32,384 bases of DNA from JAVBMP01 sp031552315 (GCA_031552315.1 JAVBMP010000084.1:1-32384), one strand, 5' to 3'. Positions 24,342 through 32,233 are shown, counted from the first letter of the stretch. The notes: generated from the letters alone by a model not told the origin. Numbers and translations: made by a program.

Positions 24342-24378
24342 TGGCACAAATTATGCCTGAACAGCATTTTTAATGCCA
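24342..24378. promoter_or_regulatory. Facing -24/-12 elements, or a large inverted repeat, upstream of the RtcR-like gene
   Basis: On the plus strand, TGGCACAAATTATGC (24342-24356) has the GG-N10-GC spacing. On the minus strand, TGGCATTAAAAATGC (24364-24378) does too and would start transcription near 24352, ahead of the regulator ATG. The two also form an interrupted inverted repeat with a 7-bp centre, so this could instead be an activator binding site. Confidence 0.6.
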
Positions 24379-24462
24379 TAAAAGAATGCGCCTGGCAAGC
24401 CACGTAAGGCCGCCCACCCAGCAATATGCTGTTTTAACTTCTTTTAATGCAATTCAATTCAC

Positions 24463-24478
24463 TGGCATGCAATTTGCT
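24463..24478 (+). promoter_or_regulatory. Sigma-54 promoter for sulfatase-like paralogue 2
   Basis: TGGCATGCAATTTGCT closely matches TGGCACG-N4-TTGCW with exact spacing. The predicted start near 24489 gives a leader of about 50 bp to the ATG at 24539. Confidence 0.82.
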
Positions 24479-24538
24479 GAGGCTTCCTCAGTCGAGAACG
24501 CGCCATTATGGCCACAACCTGAAAACTATGGAGACGCT

Positions 24539-26092
24539 ATGTACCCACCGGTAAAGAATGCCATTGTTATGATGTTTGACAGCCTGCAATACAATTATCT
24601 GGCCTGCAACGGCAACACCTGGATAAAAACCCCCAACTTTGACCGCTTTGCGCGTGAAAGCATGGTGTTTGACAACTGTTACATTGAAGGCGTGCCCACC
24701 GTGCCCTGCCGCCGCGCCATGCACACCGGCCGCTATACCCTGCCCGTTGCCGGCTGGTGCGCCATTACCATGGAAGACACCACCATTGCCGACCTGTGCT
24801 GGGGTTCCAACATAGACACCGCCATTATTTTTGACTGCCCCATGTACCGCCTGCCCAAGTTCGGCTACACCCGCGGTTTTGATAAAGTATGGTTCCACCA
24901 CGGGCATGAAGCCGACCACTACTTCTACCGCCAGGATGACCTGATTCACTGCAAGCCGGAAGACTACCATGAAGACCACGTTATCCGCGACATGGACAAA
25001 ATTCAGGGCAAAGGCTCTATTGAAGCCCTGCTGCATGAAACGGCAGACTACCTGAAGCACCGCCAGTACTGGAAGACTGATGAAGACCAGAACGTGGCCC
25101 ACGTTATGAAAAACGCGGTGTGCTACCTGGAAAACCGCGACCAGAACAAGCCCTTCTTCCTGTTCATAGACAACTTTGACCCGCATGAACCGTGGGACAG
25201 CCCGTCCGTGTACGACCCGGAAATGGAATGCCCCTACAACAAGGGCTACAAGGGCAAAGACCAGTTTTTGCCCGCCATTGGCCCGGTTGAAGGCGTTTAC
25301 ACTGAAGATGAACTGCACCACATCCGCATGCTGTACGCGGAAAAAATAACCGTGTGCGACAAGTGGCTGGGCTATTTTATGGATAACGCCAAGCGCCTTG
25401 GCCTGGAAAAAGACACCCTGTTCATGGTTGTGAACGACCACGGTGAACCCATGGGCAACGGCGAGCACGGCCACGGCATTATGCGCAAATGCCGCCCCTG
25501 GCCGTATGAAGAACTGGTGCACGGCATTATGATGATCAAAGCCCCCGGCATCAAACCGGGCCGCACAGACGCCTTTGCCCAGTCTTGCGACGTGGCCCCC
25601 ACAATCTGCGACTGGCTTGGCCTGGGCGTGCGTGACTTCCACCAGGGCCTTAGCCTGCTGCCCATTTGCCGCCGCGAAGTAGAAAAAGTGCGTGATTTCG
25701 CCATTGCCGGTTACTTCAAGTATTCCTGGTCCATCATCACCCACGACTGGTCTTACATCCACTGGGCCAAAAATGATGAAGCCAGCAACGCCGAAGCCCT
25801 GTACGAAATGTACGGCAAAGGCACCCTGGAACACGCCCAGACCAAAAAATCCACCCTGGGCGGCGGCGTGAACATGGAACAGCAGGAACTTAAGGCAGCC
25901 GCCAGCCTGGACGGTGAAGACCAGTGGACCTGCACCCCCAGCGCCACTTCCGAAGTGCCGGCCAAAGACGAACTTTACAACCGCAAGACAGACCTGGCCC
26001 AGTTGCACAACGTGGCGGACAAACACCCCGACGTTGCCAAAAAGCTGTGGGATGAACTGCGCGGCTTCATGGGCTACCTGAAGACCTGCTAA
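24539..26092 (+). CDS. Sulfatase-like alkaline-phosphatase-superfamily hydrolase, paralogue 2
   Basis: This 517-residue protein is closely related to the neighbours over its whole length. It has the same key residues: D14, T54 in GVPTVPCRRAMHTGR, DPHEPW at 214-219, and D300/H301 in VNDHGEPMG. Thr replaces the formylglycine precursor. There is no signal peptide. I chose ATG 24539 (MYPPVKN) because GGAG lies 5-8 bp upstream and both paralogues begin the same way; the longer frame crosses the sigma-54 promoter. This is the only one of the three behind a convincing sigma-54 promoter, placing it under likely control of the divergent RtcR-like activator. It shares an exact 104-bp stretch with paralogue 1. 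The substrate is unknown. Confidence 0.92.
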   Translation: MYPPVKNAIVMMFDSLQYNYLACNGNTWIKTPNFDRFARESMVFDNCYIEGVPTVPCRRAMHTGRYTLPVAGWCAITMEDTTIADLCWGSNIDTAIIFDCPMYRLPKFGYTRGFDKVWFHHGHEADHYFYRQDDLIHCKPEDYHEDHVIRDMDKIQGKGSIEALLHETADYLKHRQYWKTDEDQNVAHVMKNAVCYLENRDQNKPFFLFIDNFDPHEPWDSPSVYDPEMECPYNKGYKGKDQFLPAIGPVEGVYTEDELHHIRMLYAEKITVCDKWLGYFMDNAKRLGLEKDTLFMVVNDHGEPMGNGEHGHGIMRKCRPWPYEELVHGIMMIKAPGIKPGRTDAFAQSCDVAPTICDWLGLGVRDFHQGLSLLPICRREVEKVRDFAIAGYFKYSWSIITHDWSYIHWAKNDEASNAEALYEMYGKGTLEHAQTKKSTLGGGVNMEQQELKAAASLDGEDQWTCTPSATSEVPAKDELYNRKTDLAQLHNVADKHPDVAKKLWDELRGFMGYLKTC

Positions 26093-26139
26093 TATACTCC
26101 CATCCGTGGTTACTTACACTACAACCACGGCATAACCCC

Positions 26140-26185
26140 AAGCCGGGCGGTTCGTATCTGACGAAAGCCGCCCGGCTTCTGTTTT
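26140..26185 (+). terminator. Rho-independent terminator between paralogues 2 and 3
   Basis: An 11-bp stem (AAGCCGGGCGG with CCGCCCGGCTT) continues as a 5-bp inner stem (TTCGT/ACGAA) and is followed by CTGTTTT. An 8-bp hairpin (CCGTGGTT/AACCACGG) lies just before it at 26104-26130. Confidence 0.88.
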
Positions 26186-26195
26186 ACGCTGTGAA

Positions 26196-26224
26196 TTGAC
26201 TTTATAAGTCCACTTTGGCATAGT
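26196..26224 (+). promoter_or_regulatory. Candidate sigma-70 promoter with an internal palindrome for paralogue 3
   Basis: TTGACT (26196-26201), a 17-bp spacer and CATAGT (26219-26224) form a moderate promoter. The palindrome GACTT-TAT-AAGTC lies in the -35/spacer region and could bind a repressor. A TGGCAT half-site has no matching -12, so I do not call sigma-54 here. Confidence 0.5.
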
Positions 26225-26282
26225 AAAAAAAGTTACTTTTTGAACAATCAACTTTGTCAACCACCAACTGAAGGAGCACAAG

Positions 26283-27836
26283 ATGTACCCACCGGTAAAG
26301 AATGTTGTTGTCATTATGTTCGACAGTATGCAGTACAACTACCTTGCCTGTAACGGCAACACCTGGATGAAAACCCCCAACCTTGACCGCTTTGCGCGTG
26401 AAAGCTTTGTGTTTGACAACTGCTATATTGAAGGGTTGCCCACCGTGCCCTGCCGCCGCGCCATGCACACCGGCCGCTACACCCTGCCGGACGTGGGCTG
26501 GAGCCCGCTGCGTATGGAAGACACCACCATTGCCGACCTGTGCTGGGGTTCCAACATCGACACCGCCTTTATTTTTGACAGCCCCCCGCACCGCCTGCCC
26601 AAGTTCAACTTTACCCGCGGCTTTGACAAGGTATGGTTTGTGCACGGGCATGAGCTTGACCACACCTTCTACGCCAAAGACGACCTGATTCACCTTGACC
26701 CGAAAGACTACCATGAAGCGCATTCCCTTGAAGCCTACGGCAAGGCCGCCGGTGAACAGGCAGTGCATGTGGTGCTTGAAGAAACCGAATGCTACCTGAA
26801 GCAGCGCCAATACTGGAAAAGTGATGAAGACCAGAACGTGGCCAAGGTTATGAAAAAGGCCATAAGCTACCTGGAAGACCGCGACCCGAACAAGCCCTTC
26901 TACCTGTGGATAGACAACTTTGACCCGCATGAACCCTGGGACGCCCCTTCCGTATACGACCCGGAACTGAAATGCCCCTACAACCCGGACTACAAGGGCA
27001 AAGACCAGTTCCTGCCCATTAACGGCCTGGTTGAAGGCGTTTACACGGAAGATGAACTGCACCACATCCGCATGCTGTACGCGGAAAAAATAAGCGTGTG
27101 CGACAAGTGGATGGGTTACTTCATGGACAACGCCAAGCGCCTTGGCCTGGAAAAAGACACCATGTTCATGGTGGTCAATGACCACGGTGAACCTTTGGGC
27201 AACGGCGAACACGGCCACGGCCTTATGCGCAAGGTGCGCCCCTGGCCGTATGAAGAACTGGTGCACGGCATCATGATGATCAAGGCCCCCGGCATCAAAC
27301 CCGGCCGCAGCAACGCCTTTGTGCAGTCCTGCGACGTGGCCCCCACCGTGTGCGACTGGCTGGGCCTTGGCGTGCGCGACTTCCATCAGGGCAAAAGCGT
27401 TCTGCCCATTTGCCGTGGTGAAGTAGAAAAGGTGCGCGACTTCGCCATTGCCGGTTACTTCAAGTATTCCTGGTCAATTATCACCCACGACTGGTCATAC
27501 ATTCACTGGGTGAAGCTGGGTGACGACACCAAGCAGTCCATGGCCGGCATTTACGGCGGCACCCTGGCCCACATGAAGGAAATTCAGCCGGGTTACAAAT
27601 CCCAAACCGGCATGAGCCATGAAGAAATCGCCCTGAAGCAGGCCGCTACCCTGGACGGTGAAGACCAGTGGACATGCACCCCCGGCAGCCGCGCCGACGT
27701 GCCCGCCAAAGACGAACTGTACAACCGCAAGACAGATATGGCCCAATTGAACAACGTAATTGACAAGCACCCGGAAGCCGCCAAAAAATTGTGGGATGAA
27801 CTGCGCGAGTTTATGGGTTACTTGAAGACCTGCTAA
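26283..27836 (+). CDS. Sulfatase-like alkaline-phosphatase-superfamily hydrolase, paralogue 3
   Basis: This 517-residue protein is colinear with paralogue 2. It has D14, T54 in GLPTVPCRRAMHTGR, DPHEPW at 214-219 and D300/H301 in VNDHGEPLG. The region at about 98-165, which often lines the substrate pocket in this fold, differs most (SPPHRLPKFNF and KDYHEAHSLEAYGK against CPMYRLPKFGY in the others), so its substrate may differ. GAAGGAG lies about 9-15 bp before the ATG. It has its own promoter and follows a strong terminator, so it is not co-transcribed with paralogue 2 by default. No signal peptide. Confidence 0.92.
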   Translation: MYPPVKNVVVIMFDSMQYNYLACNGNTWMKTPNLDRFARESFVFDNCYIEGLPTVPCRRAMHTGRYTLPDVGWSPLRMEDTTIADLCWGSNIDTAFIFDSPPHRLPKFNFTRGFDKVWFVHGHELDHTFYAKDDLIHLDPKDYHEAHSLEAYGKAAGEQAVHVVLEETECYLKQRQYWKSDEDQNVAKVMKKAISYLEDRDPNKPFYLWIDNFDPHEPWDAPSVYDPELKCPYNPDYKGKDQFLPINGLVEGVYTEDELHHIRMLYAEKISVCDKWMGYFMDNAKRLGLEKDTMFMVVNDHGEPLGNGEHGHGLMRKVRPWPYEELVHGIMMIKAPGIKPGRSNAFVQSCDVAPTVCDWLGLGVRDFHQGKSVLPICRGEVEKVRDFAIAGYFKYSWSIITHDWSYIHWVKLGDDTKQSMAGIYGGTLAHMKEIQPGYKSQTGMSHEEIALKQAATLDGEDQWTCTPGSRADVPAKDELYNRKTDMAQLNNVIDKHPEAAKKLWDELREFMGYLKTC

Positions 27837-27867
27837 GGCAGGATGACGTTAAGAATGCCTTCGGCGA

Positions 27868-27886
27868 TAAGGGGCTCCGCCCCTTA
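27868..27886 (+). terminator. Hairpin after paralogue 3
   Basis: TAAGGGGC-TCC-GCCCCTTA gives an 8-bp stem 32 bp after the stop codon. There is no long T-run; the adjoining 10-bp hairpin of repeat copy B may assist. Confidence 0.55.
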
Positions 27887-28004
27887 AGATTGATGACAAA
27901 CCCCGCAAAGCCGGGGTTTGTAAAGGCACGCCCGCTCCGGCGCTTTACGGCGGCAATGAATGCCGCCTGCGCCTGCGCGGCGGGCTGTTTTGTCAACAGC
28001 CTCA
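27887..28004. repeat. Hairpin-rich dispersed repeat, copy B
   Basis: This is the second copy of the 15666-15793 element, same orientation, with a few substitutions. Its final hairpin is collapsed: the 14-base centre of the GTTGACAAAG arm is deleted. It lies between convergent genes. Confidence 0.85.
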
Positions 28005-28026
28005 GAGGCCATTGCGCAATGGCCTC
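28005..28026. repeat. 22-bp perfect palindrome of the GAGGCCATTG family
   Basis: Arms GAGGCCATTGC and its exact complement meet head to head, 6 bp from the stop codon of the glycosyltransferase gene. Relatives lie at 2757-2778, 20460-20488 and at the ends of the MITE-like element. Confidence 0.85.
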
Positions 28027-28032
28027 TATAAT

Positions 28033-29184
28033 CTATTCCAGCTCGGATTTTTCTTGCAGGATAATTTCCAGAATATCCCGCGCGGCGTAGGGTTTGCCCA
28101 GGGCGGCGGCATTTTTTGCCAGGTTTTCCAGTTTGTCCGGGTTTGCCAGCAGATCGTGTACTATCCCTATGATATTTTCTTCTTTATCCGCCTGCATGGC
28201 CGCGTTGTTTTGCGTCAGGTAGGCGGCGTTATTTTCTTCCTGCCCTGGTATGGGTGAATGCACCAGCATGGGTTTGCCCATGGCAAGGCATTCAGAGCTG
28301 GTAAGCCCGCCGGGTTTGCTTATTACCAGGTCGCTCATGGCCAGCAGGGTGGGCACTTCTGTGGTGAAGCTGAGGGGCAGCAAGCGGTTGGGGAAGTTTT
28401 TTTGCACTTCTTTAAGCTGGGAAAACAGCTTCAGGTTTTTACCGGCCAGGGCTACAAGCTGAAAGTCTTCCGGCAGGCTGAACAGTTCTTCGGCCATTTT
28501 GTCCATTTGCCCTATGCCGGCCCCGCCGCCCATAAGCAGAATGGTTTTTCTTTGCGGGTTCAGCCCGAATTTTTCCGCCGCGGTTTTACGGGCGGCTTCT
28601 TTATCCGCCGCCGGAATGAAGGATGGGAAAATTGGAATGCCGGTTACGTGAATGCCGCTTTCCTGCAAGCCGCGCAGGCGCATGTTTTGAACATCCGCGC
28701 TGTTGGCTATGAAGTAGCCTTCCACCCCTTGTTCCAGCCAGAAGCTGTGCGCCATGAAGTCTGTAATGCAGGTCCATACCGGCTGGGCTATGCGCCCTTC
28801 TTTTTTCCACTTCAGCAGTACCTGTTCCGGCATAAAGTGGGTGCATACCAGGTGGTCTGGCCGGTATTCATCCAGCACCTTGCGCAGACGCTTCAGGCAA
28901 AGGGATTCCAGCGACTTTCTGGCCTTTTCTATGACCGAATCATGGTCAATTCTGTCAAACTTGTTGTAAATTCCGCCCCATATGCCGGGGAAGCTGCTTA
29001 CCAGCCGGATGTAGGCGTCAATGTAGATTTTGCGGAAGACCCACGGGGCAAGGGTTGCCAGGTCTATAAAAAGGGCATCGTGTTGCGGGAACCAGCGTTC
29101 CAGCCCGGCCTTCAAGGCCCCGGCAGCGCGGACATGCCCGTGCCCGGCGGAAATGCTTAGCAGCAGCAGGCGTTTAGCGGCCAT
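28033..29184 (-). CDS. GT28 / MGDG-synthase-like glycosyltransferase
   Basis: This 383-residue protein has the two-domain GT-B layout of diacylglycerol glycosyltransferases and MurG relatives. The N-terminal part has the glycine loop SISAGHGHVRAA and a lipid-acceptor-like region. The C-terminal part has ILLMGGGAGIGQM and the nucleotide-sugar site SDLVISKPGGLTSSECLAMGKPM followed by PIPGQEENNA. It probably makes a glycolipid at the inner face of the membrane. I chose ATG 29184 (MAAKRLLLLS) because GAGG lies about 7 bp upstream. It overlaps the manC stop by 11 bp, so the two are co-translated, hinting that a sugar nucleotide made nearby may feed it. The donor and acceptor are not readable from sequence. 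Confidence 0.88.
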   Translation of the reverse strand: MAAKRLLLLSISAGHGHVRAAGALKAGLERWFPQHDALFIDLATLAPWVFRKIYIDAYIRLVSSFPGIWGGIYNKFDRIDHDSVIEKARKSLESLCLKRLRKVLDEYRPDHLVCTHFMPEQVLLKWKKEGRIAQPVWTCITDFMAHSFWLEQGVEGYFIANSADVQNMRLRGLQESGIHVTGIPIFPSFIPAADKEAARKTAAEKFGLNPQRKTILLMGGGAGIGQMDKMAEELFSLPEDFQLVALAGKNLKLFSQLKEVQKNFPNRLLPLSFTTEVPTLLAMSDLVISKPGGLTSSECLAMGKPMLVHSPIPGQEENNAAYLTQNNAAMQADKEENIIGIVHDLLANPDKLENLAKNAAALGKPYAARDILEIILQEKSELE

Positions 29185-30640
29185 ATACGTCCTCAAAGCG
29201 CACGATGTCGTCCTCACCAAGGTAGGATCCGGTCTGCACTTCTATAATTTCCAAGGGGATACGGCCGGGGTTTTCCAGCCGGTGCCTGTGCCCAAGGGGG
29301 ATGTAGGTGGACATGTCTTCAGAAAGAATCTTCACGCAATCGTCCACTTGTTCCTTATTTTCCACTGTCACTTTGGCCGTGCCGCGTACCACAACCCAGT
29401 GTTCCGCCCGGTGGTGGTGCATTTGCAGGGAAAGCGCGCAACCGGGGTTTACAACTATGCGTTTTACCTGAAAGCGCCCGTCAAGCGCCAGGGTTTCATA
29501 GCTGCCCCAGGGGCGGTGCACGCGCAGGTGGGTATCTGTTTCACTGCGGCCCTGTTTCTTCAGGGTTTCCAGCAGGCCCTTCACTTCCTGGCTGCGCGAT
29601 TTTTCCAGCACCAGCACGGCGTCCGGCGTTTCCACAACGCACAGGCCGCTTACCCCAAGGGTGGTAAGCAGGCGGCTGCTGGAATGCAGGTAGCTGTCTT
29701 TGGTGTCCATGGCCAGCACGTCGCCCCGGCTTACGTTGCCGTTGCCGTCCCGCTGGCCGCTTTCATAAAAGGCTTCCCATGAACCAAGGTCGCTCCAGTT
29801 GGCGTCAAGCGGCACCACGGCGGCGCGGTCGGTGCGTTCCATCACCGCGTAATCTATGGAATTGGCCGGGCAGGCGGCAAAGGTTTTGCCCAGGCGTATG
29901 AAGTCCATATCCCGCTTGCTTTCCGCCCAGGCCGCTTCACAGGCCTGGTACATTTCCGGATCAAGGCGCTTCAACTCTTCCAGATAAAGGCGCGCGCCGA
30001 ACAGGAACATGCCACTGTTCCAGAAGTAGCCGCCTTCGGCAAGCATGGCTTCCGCCTTGTCGCGCGTGGGCTTTTCTACAAAACGCGCCACTTTTTTTGC
30101 GCCACTGCTTGGCCCGGTGTTTGAAGAGGCGCTAGGAAGGGCCTTCAGGGCCTCGCCTTCCTTGATATAGCCGAAGCCGGTTTCCGGCCCGCCGGGTTTT
30201 ATGCCAAAGGTAAGCAGGGCGCCGCCTTCCGCCGCGCGGGCGGCCTGGGCCACGCTGCGCACAAAGCCTTCCACCGGCTCTATTACGTGGTCTGAAGGCA
30301 GCACCAGCAAAAGCGCGTCTTCATCCGGGGCCAGGCCGGTCAGGGCCGCCAGCGCGGCCATGGCTATGGCCGGGGCGGTGTTGCGCGGGGCGCTTTCCAA
30401 AATAATATCCGCTTGCAGCCCCTTGCCTTGCGCAATGGCTGCCGCAAGAAAGCGGTGCTGGTCGTTGCATACCACAATGGGCCGTCCCACCGCCGGTATG
30501 GCGGCCACACGGTCCAGAGTGCGCCCGAAAATGGTTTCTCCGCCAATGTCCATGAACTGCTTGGGGTACAAACCGCGTGACAAAGGCCACAGGCGGGTGC
30601 CGCTGCCCCCGCATAAAATAACCGGCCGCAACACTGCCAT
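29174..30640 (-). CDS. manC: Mannose-1-phosphate guanylyltransferase / mannose-6-phosphate isomerase (bifunctional)
   Basis: This 488-residue enzyme makes GDP-mannose from mannose 1-phosphate and GTP, and probably also mannose 6-phosphate from fructose 6-phosphate. The nucleotidyltransferase motif GGSGTRLWPLSR with PKQF is at about 11-29, followed by ESAPRNTAPAIAMAAL and the FVEKPTRDKAEAML block. The C-terminal type II isomerase cupin carries RPWGSYETL, LSLQMHHHRAEHWVVVRG and YIPLGHRHRLENPG. TAAGGAG precedes the ATG at good spacing. It follows manB on the same strand with its own promoter and overlaps the glycosyltransferase downstream. Confidence 0.95.
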   Translation of the reverse strand: MAVLRPVILCGGSGTRLWPLSRGLYPKQFMDIGGETIFGRTLDRVAAIPAVGRPIVVCNDQHRFLAAAIAQGKGLQADIILESAPRNTAPAIAMAALAALTGLAPDEDALLLVLPSDHVIEPVEGFVRSVAQAARAAEGGALLTFGIKPGGPETGFGYIKEGEALKALPSASSNTGPSSGAKKVARFVEKPTRDKAEAMLAEGGYFWNSGMFLFGARLYLEELKRLDPEMYQACEAAWAESKRDMDFIRLGKTFAACPANSIDYAVMERTDRAAVVPLDANWSDLGSWEAFYESGQRDGNGNVSRGDVLAMDTKDSYLHSSSRLLTTLGVSGLCVVETPDAVLVLEKSRSQEVKGLLETLKKQGRSETDTHLRVHRPWGSYETLALDGRFQVKRIVVNPGCALSLQMHHHRAEHWVVVRGTAKVTVENKEQVDDCVKILSEDMSTYIPLGHRHRLENPGRIPLEIIEVQTGSYLGEDDIVRFEDVYGR

Positions 30641-30705
30641 ATTTAAGGACTCCTTACTCGGGCTTATTCAAAAAAACAAATAAAACACAATATGTTACAG
30701 GGCAT

Positions 30706-30735
30706 AGTATAACAAGCAATTTTGTTCTCTGGCAA
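30706..30735 (-). promoter_or_regulatory. Sigma-70-like promoter of manC
   Basis: On the minus strand, TTGCCA (30730-30735), an 18-bp spacer and TATACT (30706-30711) each match consensus at five of six positions. The leader to manC is about 60 bp. Confidence 0.7.
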
Positions 30736-30848
30736 AGAAGAACAGTTTTTTATGGCGGAAGTATACTCTTGCGGTATTCAGCCGGAATAAAAAACTTTTC
30801 TGCCCCCAACACGAGATATCCAGAGGGCAAAAGGGCCGTTGCGCCTGG

Positions 30849-32222
30849 CTATTCCGCAAACTTGTCTATAACCGCCAGGGCTTCTTCCAGCTTTTCCGCC
30901 AGAAGCTTCTGGTCGCCTCTGGTTTCCATATTCAGGCGCAGCAAGGGTTCCGTGTTGGAACTGCGCAAGTTGCAGCGCCAGTTGCCGCAGTCTATGGAAA
31001 GGCCGTCTATGTGGCTTTCTTCCCGGATTTGCCCTTTGAAGTGTTCTTTAAGGGCCAGGGTTGCGGCAGCGGCGTCCGCCACCTTGCGGTTTATTTCTCC
31101 GCTGCACGGGAAGGCCTTCATGCGGTCTTCAACCAGTTCACGCAGGCCCTGCCCGCTTTGGCCCAACAATTCCAGCAAGCGCAGCCAGGGCAGCATGCCG
31201 CTGTCGCAGTAGGAAAAGCTGCGGAAGTAGTGGTGGGCGCTCATTTCCCCGCCGTACAGGGCATTTTCCCGGCGCATGCGTTCCTTCATGAAGGCGTGGC
31301 CGGTTTTGCTTTCCAGCGGGATGCCCCCGGCGGCTTTTACCATTTCAATGGTGTTCCAGGTAAGGCGGGAATCATAAAGTATTTTGGAACCCGGCGCGGT
31401 GGCCAGCAGGGTTTTAGCCAACAGGCCGACAATATAGTAGCTTTCAATAAAGTTGCCGTCCGCGTCATAAAAGAAGCAGCGGTCAAAGTCTCCATCCCAG
31501 GCCAGGCCAAGGTCGGCCTTGTGCTTGCGCACGGCATTGGCGGTATCTGCCCGGCATTCCGGCAGCAGGGGGTTGGGTATGCCGTTGGGGAAGTTGCCGT
31601 CCGGCTTGCTGTGCAAAAACACAAAACAGCCGGGCAGGCAGGAAGCCAGGGCCTCCGCCACCGGGCCGGCGCAGCCGTTGCCCGAGTTCATGACAATTTT
31701 AAGGGGGCGTATGGCGTCCCTTCTGGTTTCCGAAATAAGCGATTCAAGGTACCGCCGCCGGAAGGAAGCTTCCTGATACCCGCCCTTGCGGCCATTGCCA
31801 GGGCGCAGGACTTTTTCACCTTTTTCGCGCAGTTCCTTTATTTTGTCGCGCAGGGCAAACAGGCCGGAATCTCCGCTTATGGGCAAGGCCCCGCCCCGCA
31901 CCAGCTTAAGGCCGTTGTAGCCTTGCGGGTTGTGGCTGGCGGTTACCATAATGCCGCCGTCAAAGCCTTGCGTGGCGGCATGGTAAATTTCTTCCGTGCC
32001 GCAAACGCCAATGTGCGTAACATCGGCCCCGCCGGACATCAGCCCGTCGGCCAGCGCGGCGGAAAGGGCTGGGCCGGAATGGCGCACATCCATGCCTATG
32101 ACAACCCTGGAGGCGGCAAATTCCCGCGCGAACACCAGCCCAAGGTCACGGCAGAGCTGTTCATCAAGTTCTTCCGGCACCCTTCCACGCACGTCATAGG
32201 CTTTGAAGCAGGCGTAATCCAT
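30849..32222 (-). CDS. manB: Phosphomannomutase / phosphoglucomutase
   Basis: This 457-residue alpha-D-phosphohexomutase interconverts mannose 6-phosphate and mannose 1-phosphate, feeding manC. Motifs are the phosphoserine loop VTASHNPQGYNG (S96), the metal loop DGDFDR (243-248), the sugar-selectivity loop GEMSAHHYF and the phosphate-binding SNTEPLLRLN. I chose ATG 32222 because AGAGGA lies 6 bp upstream; the in-frame ATG at 32228 has no room for a site. The dispersed element (copy 2) ends about 17 bp upstream, so the natural promoter may have been displaced or supplied by it. Confidence 0.94.
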   Translation of the reverse strand: MDYACFKAYDVRGRVPEELDEQLCRDLGLVFAREFAASRVVIGMDVRHSGPALSAALADGLMSGGADVTHIGVCGTEEIYHAATQGFDGGIMVTASHNPQGYNGLKLVRGGALPISGDSGLFALRDKIKELREKGEKVLRPGNGRKGGYQEASFRRRYLESLISETRRDAIRPLKIVMNSGNGCAGPVAEALASCLPGCFVFLHSKPDGNFPNGIPNPLLPECRADTANAVRKHKADLGLAWDGDFDRCFFYDADGNFIESYYIVGLLAKTLLATAPGSKILYDSRLTWNTIEMVKAAGGIPLESKTGHAFMKERMRRENALYGGEMSAHHYFRSFSYCDSGMLPWLRLLELLGQSGQGLRELVEDRMKAFPCSGEINRKVADAAAATLALKEHFKGQIREESHIDGLSIDCGNWRCNLRSSNTEPLLRLNMETRGDQKLLAEKLEEALAVIDKFAE

Positions 32223-32233
32223 AAGCATTCCTC

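Noticed and set aside
24386..24538. N-terminal extension of sulfatase-like paralogue 2
   Set aside because: It spans the sigma-54 promoter; both paralogues start at the MYP residues and a ribosome site fits ATG 24539.
26210..26235. Sigma-54 promoter for paralogue 3
   Set aside because: TGGCAT is present but no GC occurs at the -12 position; a sigma-70-type pair fits better.
27811..27996. Small ORFs inside the hairpin-rich repeats (about 15700, 27811-28090, 7818)
   Set aside because: Their frames arise from the repeated hairpin sequence in several orientations and lack ribosome sites.
30830..30848. Further remnant of the GGCCATTG element near the manB stop
   Set aside because: Only a loose match (GGGCAAAAGGGCCGTTGCGCC); too weak to call.
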